A DNA stretch of 64,000 bases from Flavobacteriaceae bacterium (lineage in GTDB: Bacteria > Bacteroidota > Bacteroidia > Flavobacteriales > Flavobacteriaceae), in the NCBI GenBank assembly GCA_021739635.1, contig JAIPBH010000012.1, positions 1 to 64,000 of the forward strand. Reading direction: 5' to 3'. This document shows, one piece after another, positions 37,378-45,879 of this stretch. Under the pieces are notes generated by a model that saw nothing but the letters and a program-made list of their open reading frames with translations, made no database searches and was not told the origin of the DNA. Position 1 is the stretch's first letter, and each line of letters opens with the position of its first letter. Position numbers and translations under genes: made by a program.

Positions 37378-38115
37378 ATGAAGATTTTTAAATACATTTT
37401 TTGGGTTTTATACCGCATTTGGTTTTACATTCTTGTAGCACTGCCAATTATAATTATGTTTCCGTTGCTTATAATTTCTATTTTAAAGGAATCGTGGTAT
37501 CCTTACTTTTTTAAGTTAGCCAGAATTTGGTCCAAATTTATTTTGATTGGAATGGGTTTTAAAGTAAAAATTGAAATTCAGCAAACTCCAGAAAAAGATA
37601 AAAGCTATATGTTTATTGGCAACCATACATCCATGGCAGATATTATGCTTATGCTTGTTTCTGTAAAAAATCCATTTGTATTTGTTGGCAAAAAAGAACT
37701 AGCTAAAATTCCGCTTTTTGGATTTTTCTATAAACGCACTTGTATTTTGGTTGATAGGAGTTCAGCCAAAAGTAGACAAGCTGTTTTTTTAAGAGCGCAA
37801 CGACGATTAAAATCTGGATTAAGTATTTGTATTTTTCCAGAAGGAGGCGTGCCCGAAGAACATATTATGTTAGATGAGTTTAAAGATGGCGCTTTTAGAT
37901 TGGCAATTAACCATCATATCCCTATTGTGCCAATAACTTTTGGAGATAATAAAAAACGGTTTTCTTATACCTTTTTTAGTGGTGGACCAGGAAAAATGCG
38001 TGTAAAAATTCATGAGTTTTTAGACACAAAAACGTTGAGTATTAATGATACAAAAAGTTTAAACTCCAAAGCAAAGGAAATTATTTTAAACCAACTTATG
38101 GTTTATTCAAAATAA
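37378..38115 (+). CDS. plsC: 1-acylglycerol-3-phosphate acyltransferase
   Basis: Adds the second acyl chain to lysophosphatidic acid at the inner membrane to give phosphatidic acid. The 245-residue protein has an N-terminal membrane segment (residues 8-33), the catalytic HX4D motif in GNHTSMAD and the PlsC-type FPEGGVPEE in place of the more usual EGTR. The ATG at 37378 is preferred. The TTG at 37369 lies within a TATTTTTG -7-like box (37364-37371), so that transcript would be nearly leaderless. The promoter region overlaps the divergent trpS promoter. A terminator hairpin starts at the stop codon. Confidence 0.92.
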   Translation: MKIFKYIFWVLYRIWFYILVALPIIIMFPLLIISILKESWYPYFFKLARIWSKFILIGMGFKVKIEIQQTPEKDKSYMFIGNHTSMADIMLMLVSVKNPFVFVGKKELAKIPLFGFFYKRTCILVDRSSAKSRQAVFLRAQRRLKSGLSICIFPEGGVPEEHIMLDEFKDGAFRLAINHHIPIVPITFGDNKKRFSYTFFSGGPGKMRVKIHEFLDTKTLSINDTKSLNSKAKEIILNQLMVYSK

Positions 38116-38145
38116 AAACTGCTCTTGGGAGAGAGCAGTTTTCTT
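38115..38145 (+). terminator. Terminator after plsC
   Basis: AAAACTGCTCT (38115-38125) pairs perfectly with AGAGCAGTTTT (38132-38142). A second hairpin, GATATTTCT (38146-38154) with AGAAATATC (38168-38176), follows at once and may serve the convergent gene. Confidence 0.85.
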
Positions 38146-38193
38146 GATATTTCTCCAAGAGTTTTAAAGAAATATCGAGGCCTAACCAAAAAC

Positions 38194-39624
38194 CTAAAAT
38201 TTAAATCCAATTCCTGTATAAACACCTATAAAATAGGGTTTAAAATTGCCAGAAGTATTATTAAAAGTGTTGATTTGATATTTAAATAAAGGCTCTAAAT
38301 TCAAATCTAATTTTTTAGTTATTTTGTAATTTAATCCTAAACCTAAATTAGCGCTATAGCTTACTTTGTTTAAGTTTGTAGCTTCTCCAATTTTAGTTCG
38401 TTGTCCTTCAAATTCAGAAAATAATTCATTGCTGCTTAATATGAATGAACTAAAACCACCGATAACATTAAAACCAAATTTTTTATTGATGATAGCATAT
38501 TCAATTTCTAATGGAATTTCAATATATCCTAAAGATTGATTAATGGATGTATTAGACGTTTTTATGAAGGTTTCATTAGTTTCAACGCTTAAACTTTCAC
38601 CACTGATAAGAGAGATGTCTGTATCAATATTTCTTAAAGCACTAGCGTTTGATTGAATTCCAACGGACTCAAAAACAACTACATTATTGGTATTGTATCC
38701 TAAATTAACCTTGTTAATTCCAGAACGAATACTAAGTTTATTGTTGATAGCATAACTTGCGCTAACACCATAACTCATTGTAACTTCACCGTTTTTTGTA
38801 TTATCATTAAATTGAGCATCTAAAGAAGAACCCTTACCAAGACTATTAAAATACACAGGAGCAGCATTGGTAGCTAAACGCCATTTGTTTAAGTTCTTAT
38901 CTTCATCCTCTTTTTTTGTTTCAGCAATAGCATCTTCAATAGATATTTTATTGTTTTCTGTGGTTTTGTTTATCAAAGGGTTTTCTTCTTGTTTGCTGTT
39001 TTCTGCAATAACAGAGGTATTATTTTTTATTGCATTTTGGGTCTCATTTGTTTTATAGGTTTCTAAAAGGACTTCTGTGTTTTTTATGGAGCTTTTTTCG
39101 TTTGTTTTATTTGATGCAACATTGCCTTCATTAGTTATTGATTGCATTTCTGAAACCTGATTTTTAGTTGTAAAATTGTTCGTTTTGTTTTTTAAATTTG
39201 ATTTTTGAGATGAGTTATTTGAAATTATAGTAGTTTGATGACTTTTTGCTGGTTGACTGGTTATGCTGTTTTTAAGGTCTTCGGATTCATTACTTGAAAC
39301 TTTGTTAGTACCGCTATTTTCATTAAAATCATTAGCATTGTTGGGTTTCTCAGATTTTGTTGAAGATTCTTCTTTAGTGTTTGTAATTTGATTTGTAGGA
39401 ATTACTAAGTCTTCGTTGTTAAAATACAGTATTCCTATAGTTAAGAATGCTAATAGTAAAGCTGCTACGCCAGCATAACGCCACCAAATAGGAATGATTC
39501 GTCGTTTCTTTTTATTTTGATTGAGTTTAGTTTCAATGTTTTGCCAAACAGCATCACTTGGTGTGGCTTCAAAATCTTTAAAGCTTTCTTGAAACAACCT
39601 GTCAATATGTTTTTTTTCTTTCAT
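38194..39624 (-). CDS. Dual-membrane-spanning anti-sigma factor-like protein (Dma type)
   Basis: A 476-residue protein that seems to cross the whole envelope. Residues 1-45 form a small cytoplasmic helical region (HIDRLFQESFKDFEATPSDA). A membrane helix follows at about 49-67 (YAGVAALLLAFLTIGILYF), then about 175 residues of low-complexity Asn/Ser/Thr/Lys/Glu linker. Residues 246-476 resemble an outer membrane beta barrel, ending in GIGFKF with a terminal Phe as in BAM signals. It overlaps the ECF sigma gene by one base (TAATG). This architecture matches the dual-membrane-spanning anti-sigma factors described in Bacteroides thetaiotaomicron. The alternative is an unrelated barrel with an uncleaved anchor. 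Confidence 0.75.
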   Translation of the reverse strand: MKEKKHIDRLFQESFKDFEATPSDAVWQNIETKLNQNKKKRRIIPIWWRYAGVAALLLAFLTIGILYFNNEDLVIPTNQITNTKEESSTKSEKPNNANDFNENSGTNKVSSNESEDLKNSITSQPAKSHQTTIISNNSSQKSNLKNKTNNFTTKNQVSEMQSITNEGNVASNKTNEKSSIKNTEVLLETYKTNETQNAIKNNTSVIAENSKQEENPLINKTTENNKISIEDAIAETKKEDEDKNLNKWRLATNAAPVYFNSLGKGSSLDAQFNDNTKNGEVTMSYGVSASYAINNKLSIRSGINKVNLGYNTNNVVVFESVGIQSNASALRNIDTDISLISGESLSVETNETFIKTSNTSINQSLGYIEIPLEIEYAIINKKFGFNVIGGFSSFILSSNELFSEFEGQRTKIGEATNLNKVSYSANLGLGLNYKITKKLDLNLEPLFKYQINTFNNTSGNFKPYFIGVYTGIGFKF

Positions 39625-40175
39625 TATAACGATTGTAAACTTTTTGTTGTTTTATAGTTTTCAATGGTTTTCATCAATATCTGTCTAGCACGTGCTAGAT
39701 TAGATTTTGAAGTACCTATATTTATATCTAGCATGTTAGCTATGTCATTATGAGAATAACCATCAAGAACGTATAAGTTAAAAACAAGCCTATATCTGTC
39801 TGGCAACTCTTGTATTATTTGTAAAAGATAGTCTAAAGAAATAGACTCATCATCTATTTCTATTTCAACATCTTCTACAACATCTTCGCTAATAATTTCA
39901 AAAACTTTTTCTTGCCGGTAGCGTTGTAAAACGGTATTAACAGTAACTCGTTTTAGCCAACCTTCAAAAGAGCCTTTGTGTTTGTATTGTTCAATTTTTT
40001 TATAAATGGTCAAAAAAGCATCTTGCAAATTATCTTCTGCTTCTGTATAGTTTCTTGAATACTTTAAGCATATTGAAAATAGTTTACTCGAAAAGAGTTT
40101 ATACAATTCACTTTGCGCTTGAGTATCATTAATTTTACAATTTTCTATGAGTTGCTCCAAACTCAAATTAATCAC
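39624..40175 (-). CDS. ECF-type sigma-70 factor
   Basis: A 183-residue extracytoplasmic function sigma factor with region 2 (KYSRNYTEAEDNLQDAFLTI, core-binding and -10 recognition) and region 4 (LPDRYRLVFNLYVLDGYSHN plus DIANMLDINIGTSKSNLARA, a helix-turn-helix for the -35/-33 element). An acidic linker, EDVVEDVEIEIDDE, joins them. The stop overlaps the start of the next gene by one base, so the sigma factor and its predicted anti-sigma factor are made together. Its regulon is unknown. The gene lies 19 bp after a small lipoprotein gene on the same strand. Confidence 0.92.
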   Translation of the reverse strand: MINLSLEQLIENCKINDTQAQSELYKLFSSKLFSICLKYSRNYTEAEDNLQDAFLTIYKKIEQYKHKGSFEGWLKRVTVNTVLQRYRQEKVFEIISEDVVEDVEIEIDDESISLDYLLQIIQELPDRYRLVFNLYVLDGYSHNDIANMLDINIGTSKSNLARARQILMKTIENYKTTKSLQSL

Positions 40176-40194
40176 GTTTTAATTAAAAATTTAT

Positions 40195-40602
40195 TTAATC
40201 TATAACCGGTACTTCAATGGTTAAATATTGGTCAACATCATTATCATCAACACCTTGCCAGAATTTAAAAATGTAACTACCATTGCTTGTTACTATAAAA
40301 TTAAATGTTGCTTCTACTAATTCATCTGTAAGGTCTGTACAATTATTGTCAATATAATCATAATTTATAACTGCTACGGTACGCTCATTGTTGTTTTTTA
40401 AATAGTAAAATTCCCTAAAAGTGTGACAAGCAGAAGGTTTAAAATAGCTAACGGTAATAGGATATGTTTCTCCTAAAGTAAACGAATCCGGAATATCAAC
40501 ACTTTCTATTGGTAAAATTTCTAAATTATAATTAACAGAATTGTCATCCAGACTACATGCAAATAAAATTAGAAATAAACTTGATAAGAATAACTTTTTC
40601 AT
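40195..40602 (-). CDS. Small lipoprotein upstream of the sigma factor gene
   Basis: A 135-residue predicted lipoprotein with lipobox LFAC (Cys16). The mature part is beta-rich with two further cysteines in FKPSACHTFREF and DNNCTDLTD that could form a disulfide. No family is recognised. Only 19 bp separate it from the ECF sigma gene, so the three genes 40602-38194 are probably one operon. It might be a ligand or partner of the sensing barrel, which is speculation. Confidence 0.7.
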   Translation of the reverse strand: MKKLFLSSLFLILFACSLDDNSVNYNLEILPIESVDIPDSFTLGETYPITVSYFKPSACHTFREFYYLKNNNERTVAVINYDYIDNNCTDLTDELVEATFNFIVTSNGSYIFKFWQGVDDNDVDQYLTIEVPVID

Positions 40603-40671
40603 TGCAATATTGTTTAATTTGATTTTTTATACAATAGATGCTAAGAAGGTGAAAAGGTTGCGTATTTAAAT

Positions 40672-40697
40672 AAAAAAGCCCCAGTGATTTGGGACTT
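40672..40697 (-). terminator. Terminator after recA
   Basis: Read on the minus strand, AGTCCCA pairs with TGGGGCT (one G-T wobble) around a loop AATCAC and is followed by TTTTTTA. It ends 7 bases after the recA stop codon. Confidence 0.75.
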
Positions 40698-40703
40698 ATT
40701 TAA

Positions 40704-41708
40704 CTATTTTAAAGCTTTTAAAAGGGCTTTAATTTTATTTTCCAGTTCGTCTTGAAGTTCTGGATTATCTTGAATGAGCGCTTTAACAGCATCTCTACCT
40801 TGACCTAGTTTTGTCTCATCATAACTAAACCAAGACCCACTTTTTTTAATGATTTCATGTTCAACAGCAATATCTAAAATCTCTCCTACTTTTGAGATGC
40901 CTTCGCCATACATAATATCAAACTCTGCTGTTTTAAATGGTGGAGCTACTTTGTTTTTTACAACTTTAACTTTTGTTTTATTACCAGTTACATTCCCGTC
41001 AGTTTCTTTAATTTGTGTAGAACGTCTTATATCTAAACGAACGGACGCATAAAATTTTAAAGCATTCCCACCAGTAGTTGTTTCTGGGTTTCCAAACATG
41101 ACTCCAATTTTTTCACGCAATTGGTTAATAAAAATAACGGTACAATTTGTTTTGCTAATAGAAGCAGTTAATTTTCTTAAAGCCTGAGACATTAATCTAG
41201 CATGTAAACCCATTTTAGAGTCGCCCATTTCACCTTCAATTTCACTTTTTGGTGTTAAAGCAGCTACTGAGTCAATCACTACAATTTCTATGGCGCCAGA
41301 GCGTATTAAGTTATCTGTAATTTCAAGAGCTTGCTCGCCATTATCAGGTTGAGACATAATTAAATTATCAATATCAACGCCTAATTTTGCAGCATAAAAT
41401 CTATCAAAAGCATGTTCAGCATCAATAAAAGCAGCAATACCACCAGCTTTTTGAACTTCAGCAATAGCATGCAAAGTTAAGGTTGTTTTTCCTGATGATT
41501 CTGGTCCATAAATTTCAATAACTCTCCCACGTGGATAACCGCCAACACCTAATGCAATGTCTAAACCAAGAGAACCAGAAGGAATGGCTTCAACATCAAC
41601 AACTGCTTGATCGCTCATTTTCATTACGGTTCCTTTTCCGTAAGCTTTATCTAATTTATCTAATGTAAGTTTAAGTGCTTTTAATTTTGCTTCTTTTTCG
41701 CTGCTCAT
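40704..41708 (-). CDS. recA: Recombinase RecA
   Basis: DNA strand exchange and SOS co-protease. The 334-residue protein has Walker A in GPESSGKTT (near residue 72), the [12 protein letters not shown] Walker B region, and loop L2 with [22 protein letters not shown]-type sequence (core [16 protein letters not shown]). The start [26 protein letters not shown] is usual for Flavobacteriia. It is a single-gene unit ended by its own terminator. No LexA box can be judged here. Confidence 0.98.
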   Translation of the reverse strand: MSSEKEAKLKALKLTLDKLDKAYGKGTVMKMSDQAVVDVEAIPSGSLGLDIALGVGGYPRGRVIEIYGPESSGKTTLTLHAIAEVQKAGGIAAFIDAEHAFDRFYAAKLGVDIDNLIMSQPDNGEQALEITDNLIRSGAIEIVVIDSVAALTPKSEIEGEMGDSKMGLHARLMSQALRKLTASISKTNCTVIFINQLREKIGVMFGNPETTTGGNALKFYASVRLDIRRSTQIKETDGNVTGNKTKVKVVKNKVAPPFKTAEFDIMYGEGISKVGEILDIAVEHEIIKKSGSWFSYDETKLGQGRDAVKALIQDNPELQDELENKIKALLKALK

Positions 41709-41880
41709 TTCTAATTTTATTTTCTAAGTAATTGATGCTAAAATAATACATCTTTTGTCACAATACAATTTTATCACGCAACCTTTTTATACATTATGCA
41801 TCTTAATTAAAAAATGGGAAATTTTTTGCTGTGAAAAAGAACCAATTTCTATTTAAAAATTAGTACTAACTCAAACAACG

Positions 41881-41916
41881 AAAAAGCACTTTATGTAATG
41901 TAAAGTGCTTTTTTTA
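41881..41916 (+). terminator. Orphan terminator hairpin between recA and trhO
   Basis: AAAAAGCACTTTA (41881-41893) pairs perfectly with TAAAGTGCTTTTT (41901-41913) around the loop TGTAATG, with a run of T after it and A before it, so it could act on both strands. It lies between two divergently read genes, where no annotated transcript ends. Confidence 0.7.
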
Positions 41917-41923
41917 TGAGATA

Positions 41924-41955
41924 TTGCTAAAGGTTTTTAAAAAAATGTACCTTTG
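41924..41955 (+). promoter_or_regulatory. Promoter of the trhO-trhP-ferredoxin operon
   Basis: TTG (41924-41926), a 21-bp spacer and the perfect -7 TACCTTTG (41948-41955) match the Bacteroidota promoter. Transcription should begin near 41960, giving a leader of about 35 bases to the ATG at 41996. Confidence 0.7.
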
Positions 41956-41995
41956 CACCTTTAAATATTCTTTAACCTTAAAACATTCGTATAGC

Positions 41996-43069
41996 ATGCA
42001 ACTGTACAATAAATTAAGCGCAAAAGAAAGAGCAGAATTAATCGATCAGGCAGGAAAAAATCGATTAACACTTTCTTTTTATCAATATGCCAAAATTGGC
42101 AATCCTCAAGTTTTTAGAGATCACTTGTTTATTACTTGGAACGCCTTAGATGTTCTTGGTAGAATTTATGTAGCTCATGAAGGTATTAATGGCCAGTTAT
42201 CACTTCCAGCAGACAGATTTAATGAATTTAAAGAACACCTTGATAGTATTTCTTTTTTGCAAGGTATTCGGTTAAATATAGCTATTGAACAAGACAACAA
42301 ATCATTTTTAAAACTAAAAGTAAAAGTACGTGACAAAATTGTTGCTGATGGGTTAAATGATGATACGTTTGATGTAACCAATAAAGGGATTCATTTAGCT
42401 GCTGAACAATTCAATCAAATTATTGAAGATGAAAACACGATTTTGGTTGACATGCGAAATCATTACGAAAGCGAGATAGGCCATTTTAAAAATGCTGTTA
42501 CGCCAGATGTAGATACGTTTAGAGACTCATTAGATATTATTGAAGAAGACTTAAAAGACCATAAAGAAGATAAAAACTTGGTGATGTATTGTACTGGAGG
42601 TATTCGTTGTGAAAAAGCCAGCGCCTATTTTAAACATAAAGGGTTTAAAAACGTCTTTCAATTAGAAGGTGGCATTATTGAATACACTAGACAAGTAAAA
42701 GAGAAAAATTTAGAAAACAAATTTATAGGGCAAAATTTTGTTTTTGATGATAGAAGAGCAGAACGTATAAGTGATGATATTATAGCTAACTGCCATCAAT
42801 GTGGAGAACCTTTTGATGTGCATACCAATTGCGCTAATGACGCCTGCCATTTATTATTTATTCAGTGTGATGCTTGTAAAATAGAAATGAATAATTGCTG
42901 CTCAACAACTTGCAAAGACATTCATGCCTTGCCTTATGAAGAACAAAAAGCCTTAAGAAAAGGGCAAGGTAACAGCAATGATATTTTCAAAAAAGGACGC
43001 GCTGAGCATTTGTCCTATAAAAAGGATTTGAGAAATATTTTTGAGATTTTAAAGAAAAAGGAAGCTTAA
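41996..43069 (+). CDS. trhO: tRNA uridine-34 hydroxylase (rhodanese-like TrhO)
   Basis: Uses oxygen to make 5-hydroxyuridine at wobble position 34 of tRNA. The 357-residue protein has an N-terminal ferredoxin-like domain with HEGINGQLSLP, then a rhodanese domain with the catalytic cysteine in VMYCTGGIRCEKASAYF, then a cysteine-rich C-terminal part (NCHQCGEPF, CHLLFIQCDACK, NNCCSTTC). Upstream in-frame starts (TTG at 41924 and ATG at 41945) lie in the promoter, so ATG 41996 is chosen (MQLYNKLSAKERAEL). The next gene, 10 bp on, is the oxygen-independent counterpart trhP. Confidence 0.92.
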   Translation: MQLYNKLSAKERAELIDQAGKNRLTLSFYQYAKIGNPQVFRDHLFITWNALDVLGRIYVAHEGINGQLSLPADRFNEFKEHLDSISFLQGIRLNIAIEQDNKSFLKLKVKVRDKIVADGLNDDTFDVTNKGIHLAAEQFNQIIEDENTILVDMRNHYESEIGHFKNAVTPDVDTFRDSLDIIEEDLKDHKEDKNLVMYCTGGIRCEKASAYFKHKGFKNVFQLEGGIIEYTRQVKEKNLENKFIGQNFVFDDRRAERISDDIIANCHQCGEPFDVHTNCANDACHLLFIQCDACKIEMNNCCSTTCKDIHALPYEEQKALRKGQGNSNDIFKKGRAEHLSYKKDLRNIFEILKKKEA

Positions 43070-43079
43070 AACTTTTATC

Positions 43080-44324
43080 ATGCAGAAAATTGAATTAATG
43101 GCGCCTGCCGGAAATTTTGAATCGTTACAAGCCGCTTTAGACAATGGAGCCGATTCTGTGTATTTTGGTGTGGAGCAACTAAATATGCGCGCAAGAGCAT
43201 CTATAAATTTTACTTTGGATGATTTACCGGAAATTTCAAAGCGTTGTCAAGCAAAAAAGGTTAGAACTTATTTAACGCTTAATACAATCATTTATGACCA
43301 CGATTTGTCTATTGTAAAGACTCTAATCAATAAAGCTAAAGAATCAGGAATTACAGCCGTTATTGCCATGGATCAAGCGGTTATTATGGCGGCTAGAGAA
43401 GTTGGTATGGAGGTACATATTTCAACCCAAATAAACATCACCAATATAGAAACAGTTAAGTTTTATGCCTTGTTTGCTGACACTATGGTTTTGAGTAGAG
43501 AACTCAGTTTAAGACAAGTAAAAAAGATTACAGAGCAAATTGAAAAAAACCAAATTAAAGGTCCTTCAGGGAAACTAATTGAGATTGAAATTTTTGGTCA
43601 TGGCGCTTTGTGTATGGCAGTTTCAGGGAAGTGTTATATGAGTTTGCATTCGTATAATTCCTCGGCAAACCGCGGTGCTTGTAAACAAAATTGCAGAAAA
43701 AAATATACGGTGATTGAACAAGAAACAGGGTTTGAAATGGAGATTGATAATGAATATATCATGTCTCCCAAGGACTTATGTACTATTGATATTTTAGATC
43801 AGGTGGCTGATGCAGGCATTAAGGTTTTAAAAATAGAAGGAAGAGGAAGAGCACCTGAATATGTTGCAAAAGTTATTTCATGTTACCGAGCAGCCATTGA
43901 TAGTTTAGAAACAGGAACCTACGAAAAAGGAAAAGTAATTGATTGGATGTTAGAACTTGAAAAGGTATACAATCGTGGTTTTTGGAATGGCTATTATTTA
44001 GGTCAAAAACTTGGTGAATGGAGTGTAGGTTCGGGTTCTCACGCTACTCAAAAGAAAGTTTATATTGGAAAAGGAACACACTTTTTTCCAAAACCACAAA
44101 TAGGCGAATTTAAAATTGAAGCTTATGATATTTCAATAGGAGACACCATTTTAATTACTGGGCCAACAACTGGAGCTAAAGAAGTTGAGGTTAATGATAT
44201 GATGGTAAACGACAAAAAGTTAGCTAAAGGTTCTAAAGGAGATTTGGTTACCATTCCATTAGGTTTTAGAATTAGGCCTTCTGATAAATTGTACAAAATT
44301 GTAGAAAATAAAGTGGAAGCTTAA
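43080..44324 (+). CDS. trhP: tRNA 5-hydroxyuridine synthesis protein, peptidase U32 family (TrhP)
   Basis: In E. coli TrhP (YegQ) makes tRNA 5-hydroxyuridine with prephenate and an iron-sulfur cluster, without oxygen. This 414-residue protein starts MQKIELMAPAGNFESLQAAL and carries the U32 signature FGHGALCMAVSGKCYMS. More cysteines follow in RGACKQNCRKKY and SPKDLCTID, forming a likely cluster site. The older label protease is probably wrong for this subgroup. It lies 10 bp after trhO and overlaps the ferredoxin gene by one base. A collagenase or RlhA-type 23S rRNA role cannot be fully excluded on sequence, but the neighbour trhO supports TrhP. Confidence 0.85.
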   Translation: MQKIELMAPAGNFESLQAALDNGADSVYFGVEQLNMRARASINFTLDDLPEISKRCQAKKVRTYLTLNTIIYDHDLSIVKTLINKAKESGITAVIAMDQAVIMAAREVGMEVHISTQINITNIETVKFYALFADTMVLSRELSLRQVKKITEQIEKNQIKGPSGKLIEIEIFGHGALCMAVSGKCYMSLHSYNSSANRGACKQNCRKKYTVIEQETGFEMEIDNEYIMSPKDLCTIDILDQVADAGIKVLKIEGRGRAPEYVAKVISCYRAAIDSLETGTYEKGKVIDWMLELEKVYNRGFWNGYYLGQKLGEWSVGSGSHATQKKVYIGKGTHFFPKPQIGEFKIEAYDISIGDTILITGPTTGAKEVEVNDMMVNDKKLAKGSKGDLVTIPLGFRIRPSDKLYKIVENKVEA

Positions 44325-44554
44325 TGGTTGTTATCACATTACAACGTAACAAATGTATAGGATGCAACTACTGTGTGGAGTTGGCACCCAAACAATTTCA
44401 AATGTCAAAAAAAGACGGGAAATCGGTTTTATTGCATGCCAATGATAAAAAAGGGTTTTTTACCTTAAAATCTAACGAAGACATTATTTTTGAGGATTGT
44501 GAAAATGCTTCAAAAGCATGTCCTGTAAAAATAATTAGTGTTAAATTAATTTAG
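44324..44554 (+). CDS. Small single-cluster ferredoxin
   Basis: A 76-residue ferredoxin with one set of cluster ligands: the N-terminal CIGCNYC and a distal CP (ACPVKI), binding one [4Fe-4S] or [3Fe-4S] cluster. The start ATG shares one base with the trhP stop (TAATG), so it is made with TrhP. It is probably the electron donor for, or helps to assemble, the TrhP cluster. It lies at the end of the three-gene operon. Confidence 0.88.
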   Translation: MVVITLQRNKCIGCNYCVELAPKQFQMSKKDGKSVLLHANDKKGFFTLKSNEDIIFEDCENASKACPVKIISVKLI

Positions 44555-44706
44555 AATTCAAAACAATTAAATTCATTTTTAACGTTTATAATCATAATTA
44601 AACTTCTATTTTAAAGTAAGCATAATAATCTTATCTTTACCTTTTAAAATAATTATAAACCTTCATTCGTAATAATTTTTATTAACGAATTCAACATATA
44701 AAAAAT

Positions 44707-45879
44707 ATGGCTTGTAACAGTTGCTCAACTGATGATGGCAGTCCGCCAAAAGGATGTAAAAATAACGGCACTTGTGGCACCGATAGTTGTAATAAACTAA
44801 CGGTTTTTGATTGGCTTGCAAATATGTCGCTTCCTAACGGAGAAAAACCTTTTGATTGGGTTGAGGTTCGTTTTAAAAACGGCAGAAAACACTACTATAA
44901 AAACACTGAAAATTTAACTTTAAGTATTGGTGATGTTGTAGCTACACAAGCGCAATCTGGTCATGATATTGGAATGGTTACTCTTACCGGTGAATTGGTC
45001 CGCGTTCAAATGAAACGTAAAAACTTTTCCCAAGAAAGTGAAGAAATTTTAAAAATTTACAGAAAAGCTAGCCAAAAAGATATAGATATTTGGTCTGATG
45101 CCAGAGATAAGGAAGAGCCAATGAAGGTAAAGGCTCGTCAATTTGCTATCGACTTAAAGCTAGCCATGAAAATTTCTGACATTGAATTTCAAGGCGATGC
45201 AAGCAAAGCCACTTTTTATTATACAGCCGAAGATAGAGTAGATTTTAGAGAGCTCATTAAACTTTTTGCAAAAGAGTTTAGAACTCGTATTGAAATGAAA
45301 CAAGTTGGGTTTCGTCAAGAAGCATCAAGACTTGGTGGTATTGGTTCGTGCGGAAGAGAATTATGTTGCTCAACATGGTTAACAGATTTTCGTTCAGTAA
45401 GTACTTCAGCGGCAAGATATCAGCAACTGTCACTAAATCCTCAAAAATTAGCCGGACAATGTGGGAAATTAAAATGCTGTTTAAATTATGAGTTAGACAC
45501 GTATTTAGATGCGTTAAAAGATTTCCCTAAAACAGAAATTAAACTTCTAACAGAAAAAGGAACAGCAGTTTGCCAAAAAACCGATATTTTCAAAGGGCAC
45601 ATGTGGTATGCTTATGAAGGCGAATGGATGAACTGGCATAAAATAACTACTGACCAAGCCAATGAAATTATTAGTCTTAATAAAAAAAATCAAAAGGTTG
45701 CTAGTTTAGAAGAATACGCTTCAGAGTTGATGGAAGATACTAAAACTGAATTTGAAAACGTTGTTGGTCAAGATAGTTTAACACGCTTTGATAGTCCAAA
45801 ACCCAATAATAAACGTAAAAACAAGAGAAACAATAAAAATAAAAGAAAACCTCAAAACACTAAAAATGATGCGAAATAG
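44707..45879 (+). CDS. ricT: PSP1-domain protein RicT (YaaT-like), cysteine-rich
   Basis: A 390-residue PSP1-family protein. The N-terminus carries an unusual cysteine cluster (MACNSCSTDDG, CKNNGTC, DSC). The PSP1 domain follows from about residue 60 (GDVVATQAQSGHDIGMVTLTG). The C-terminal half has the conserved GIGSCGRELCCSTWL and GQCGKLKCCLNYE motifs. In Bacillus, RicT acts with RicA and RicF in a cluster-bearing complex that helps RNase Y mature mRNAs; no ricA or ricF is seen here. The basic tail (NKRKNKRNNKNKRKPQ) may bind RNA. It overlaps gldH by 14 bp. Confidence 0.85.
   Translation: MACNSCSTDDGSPPKGCKNNGTCGTDSCNKLTVFDWLANMSLPNGEKPFDWVEVRFKNGRKHYYKNTENLTLSIGDVVATQAQSGHDIGMVTLTGELVRVQMKRKNFSQESEEILKIYRKASQKDIDIWSDARDKEEPMKVKARQFAIDLKLAMKISDIEFQGDASKATFYYTAEDRVDFRELIKLFAKEFRTRIEMKQVGFRQEASRLGGIGSCGRELCCSTWLTDFRSVSTSAARYQQLSLNPQKLAGQCGKLKCCLNYELDTYLDALKDFPKTEIKLLTEKGTAVCQKTDIFKGHMWYAYEGEWMNWHKITTDQANEIISLNKKNQKVASLEEYASELMEDTKTEFENVVGQDSLTRFDSPKPNNKRKNKRNNKNKRKPQNTKNDAK

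Noticed and set aside
41924-41995. Upstream starts (TTG 41924, ATG 41945) for trhO
   Set aside because: They fall inside the -33 to -7 promoter segment and would give no conserved residues.
43080-44324. Collagenase or other secreted protease role of the U32 protein
   Set aside because: No signal peptide, cytoplasmic, cysteine cluster of tRNA/rRNA-modifying U32 proteins, and adjacent to trhO.
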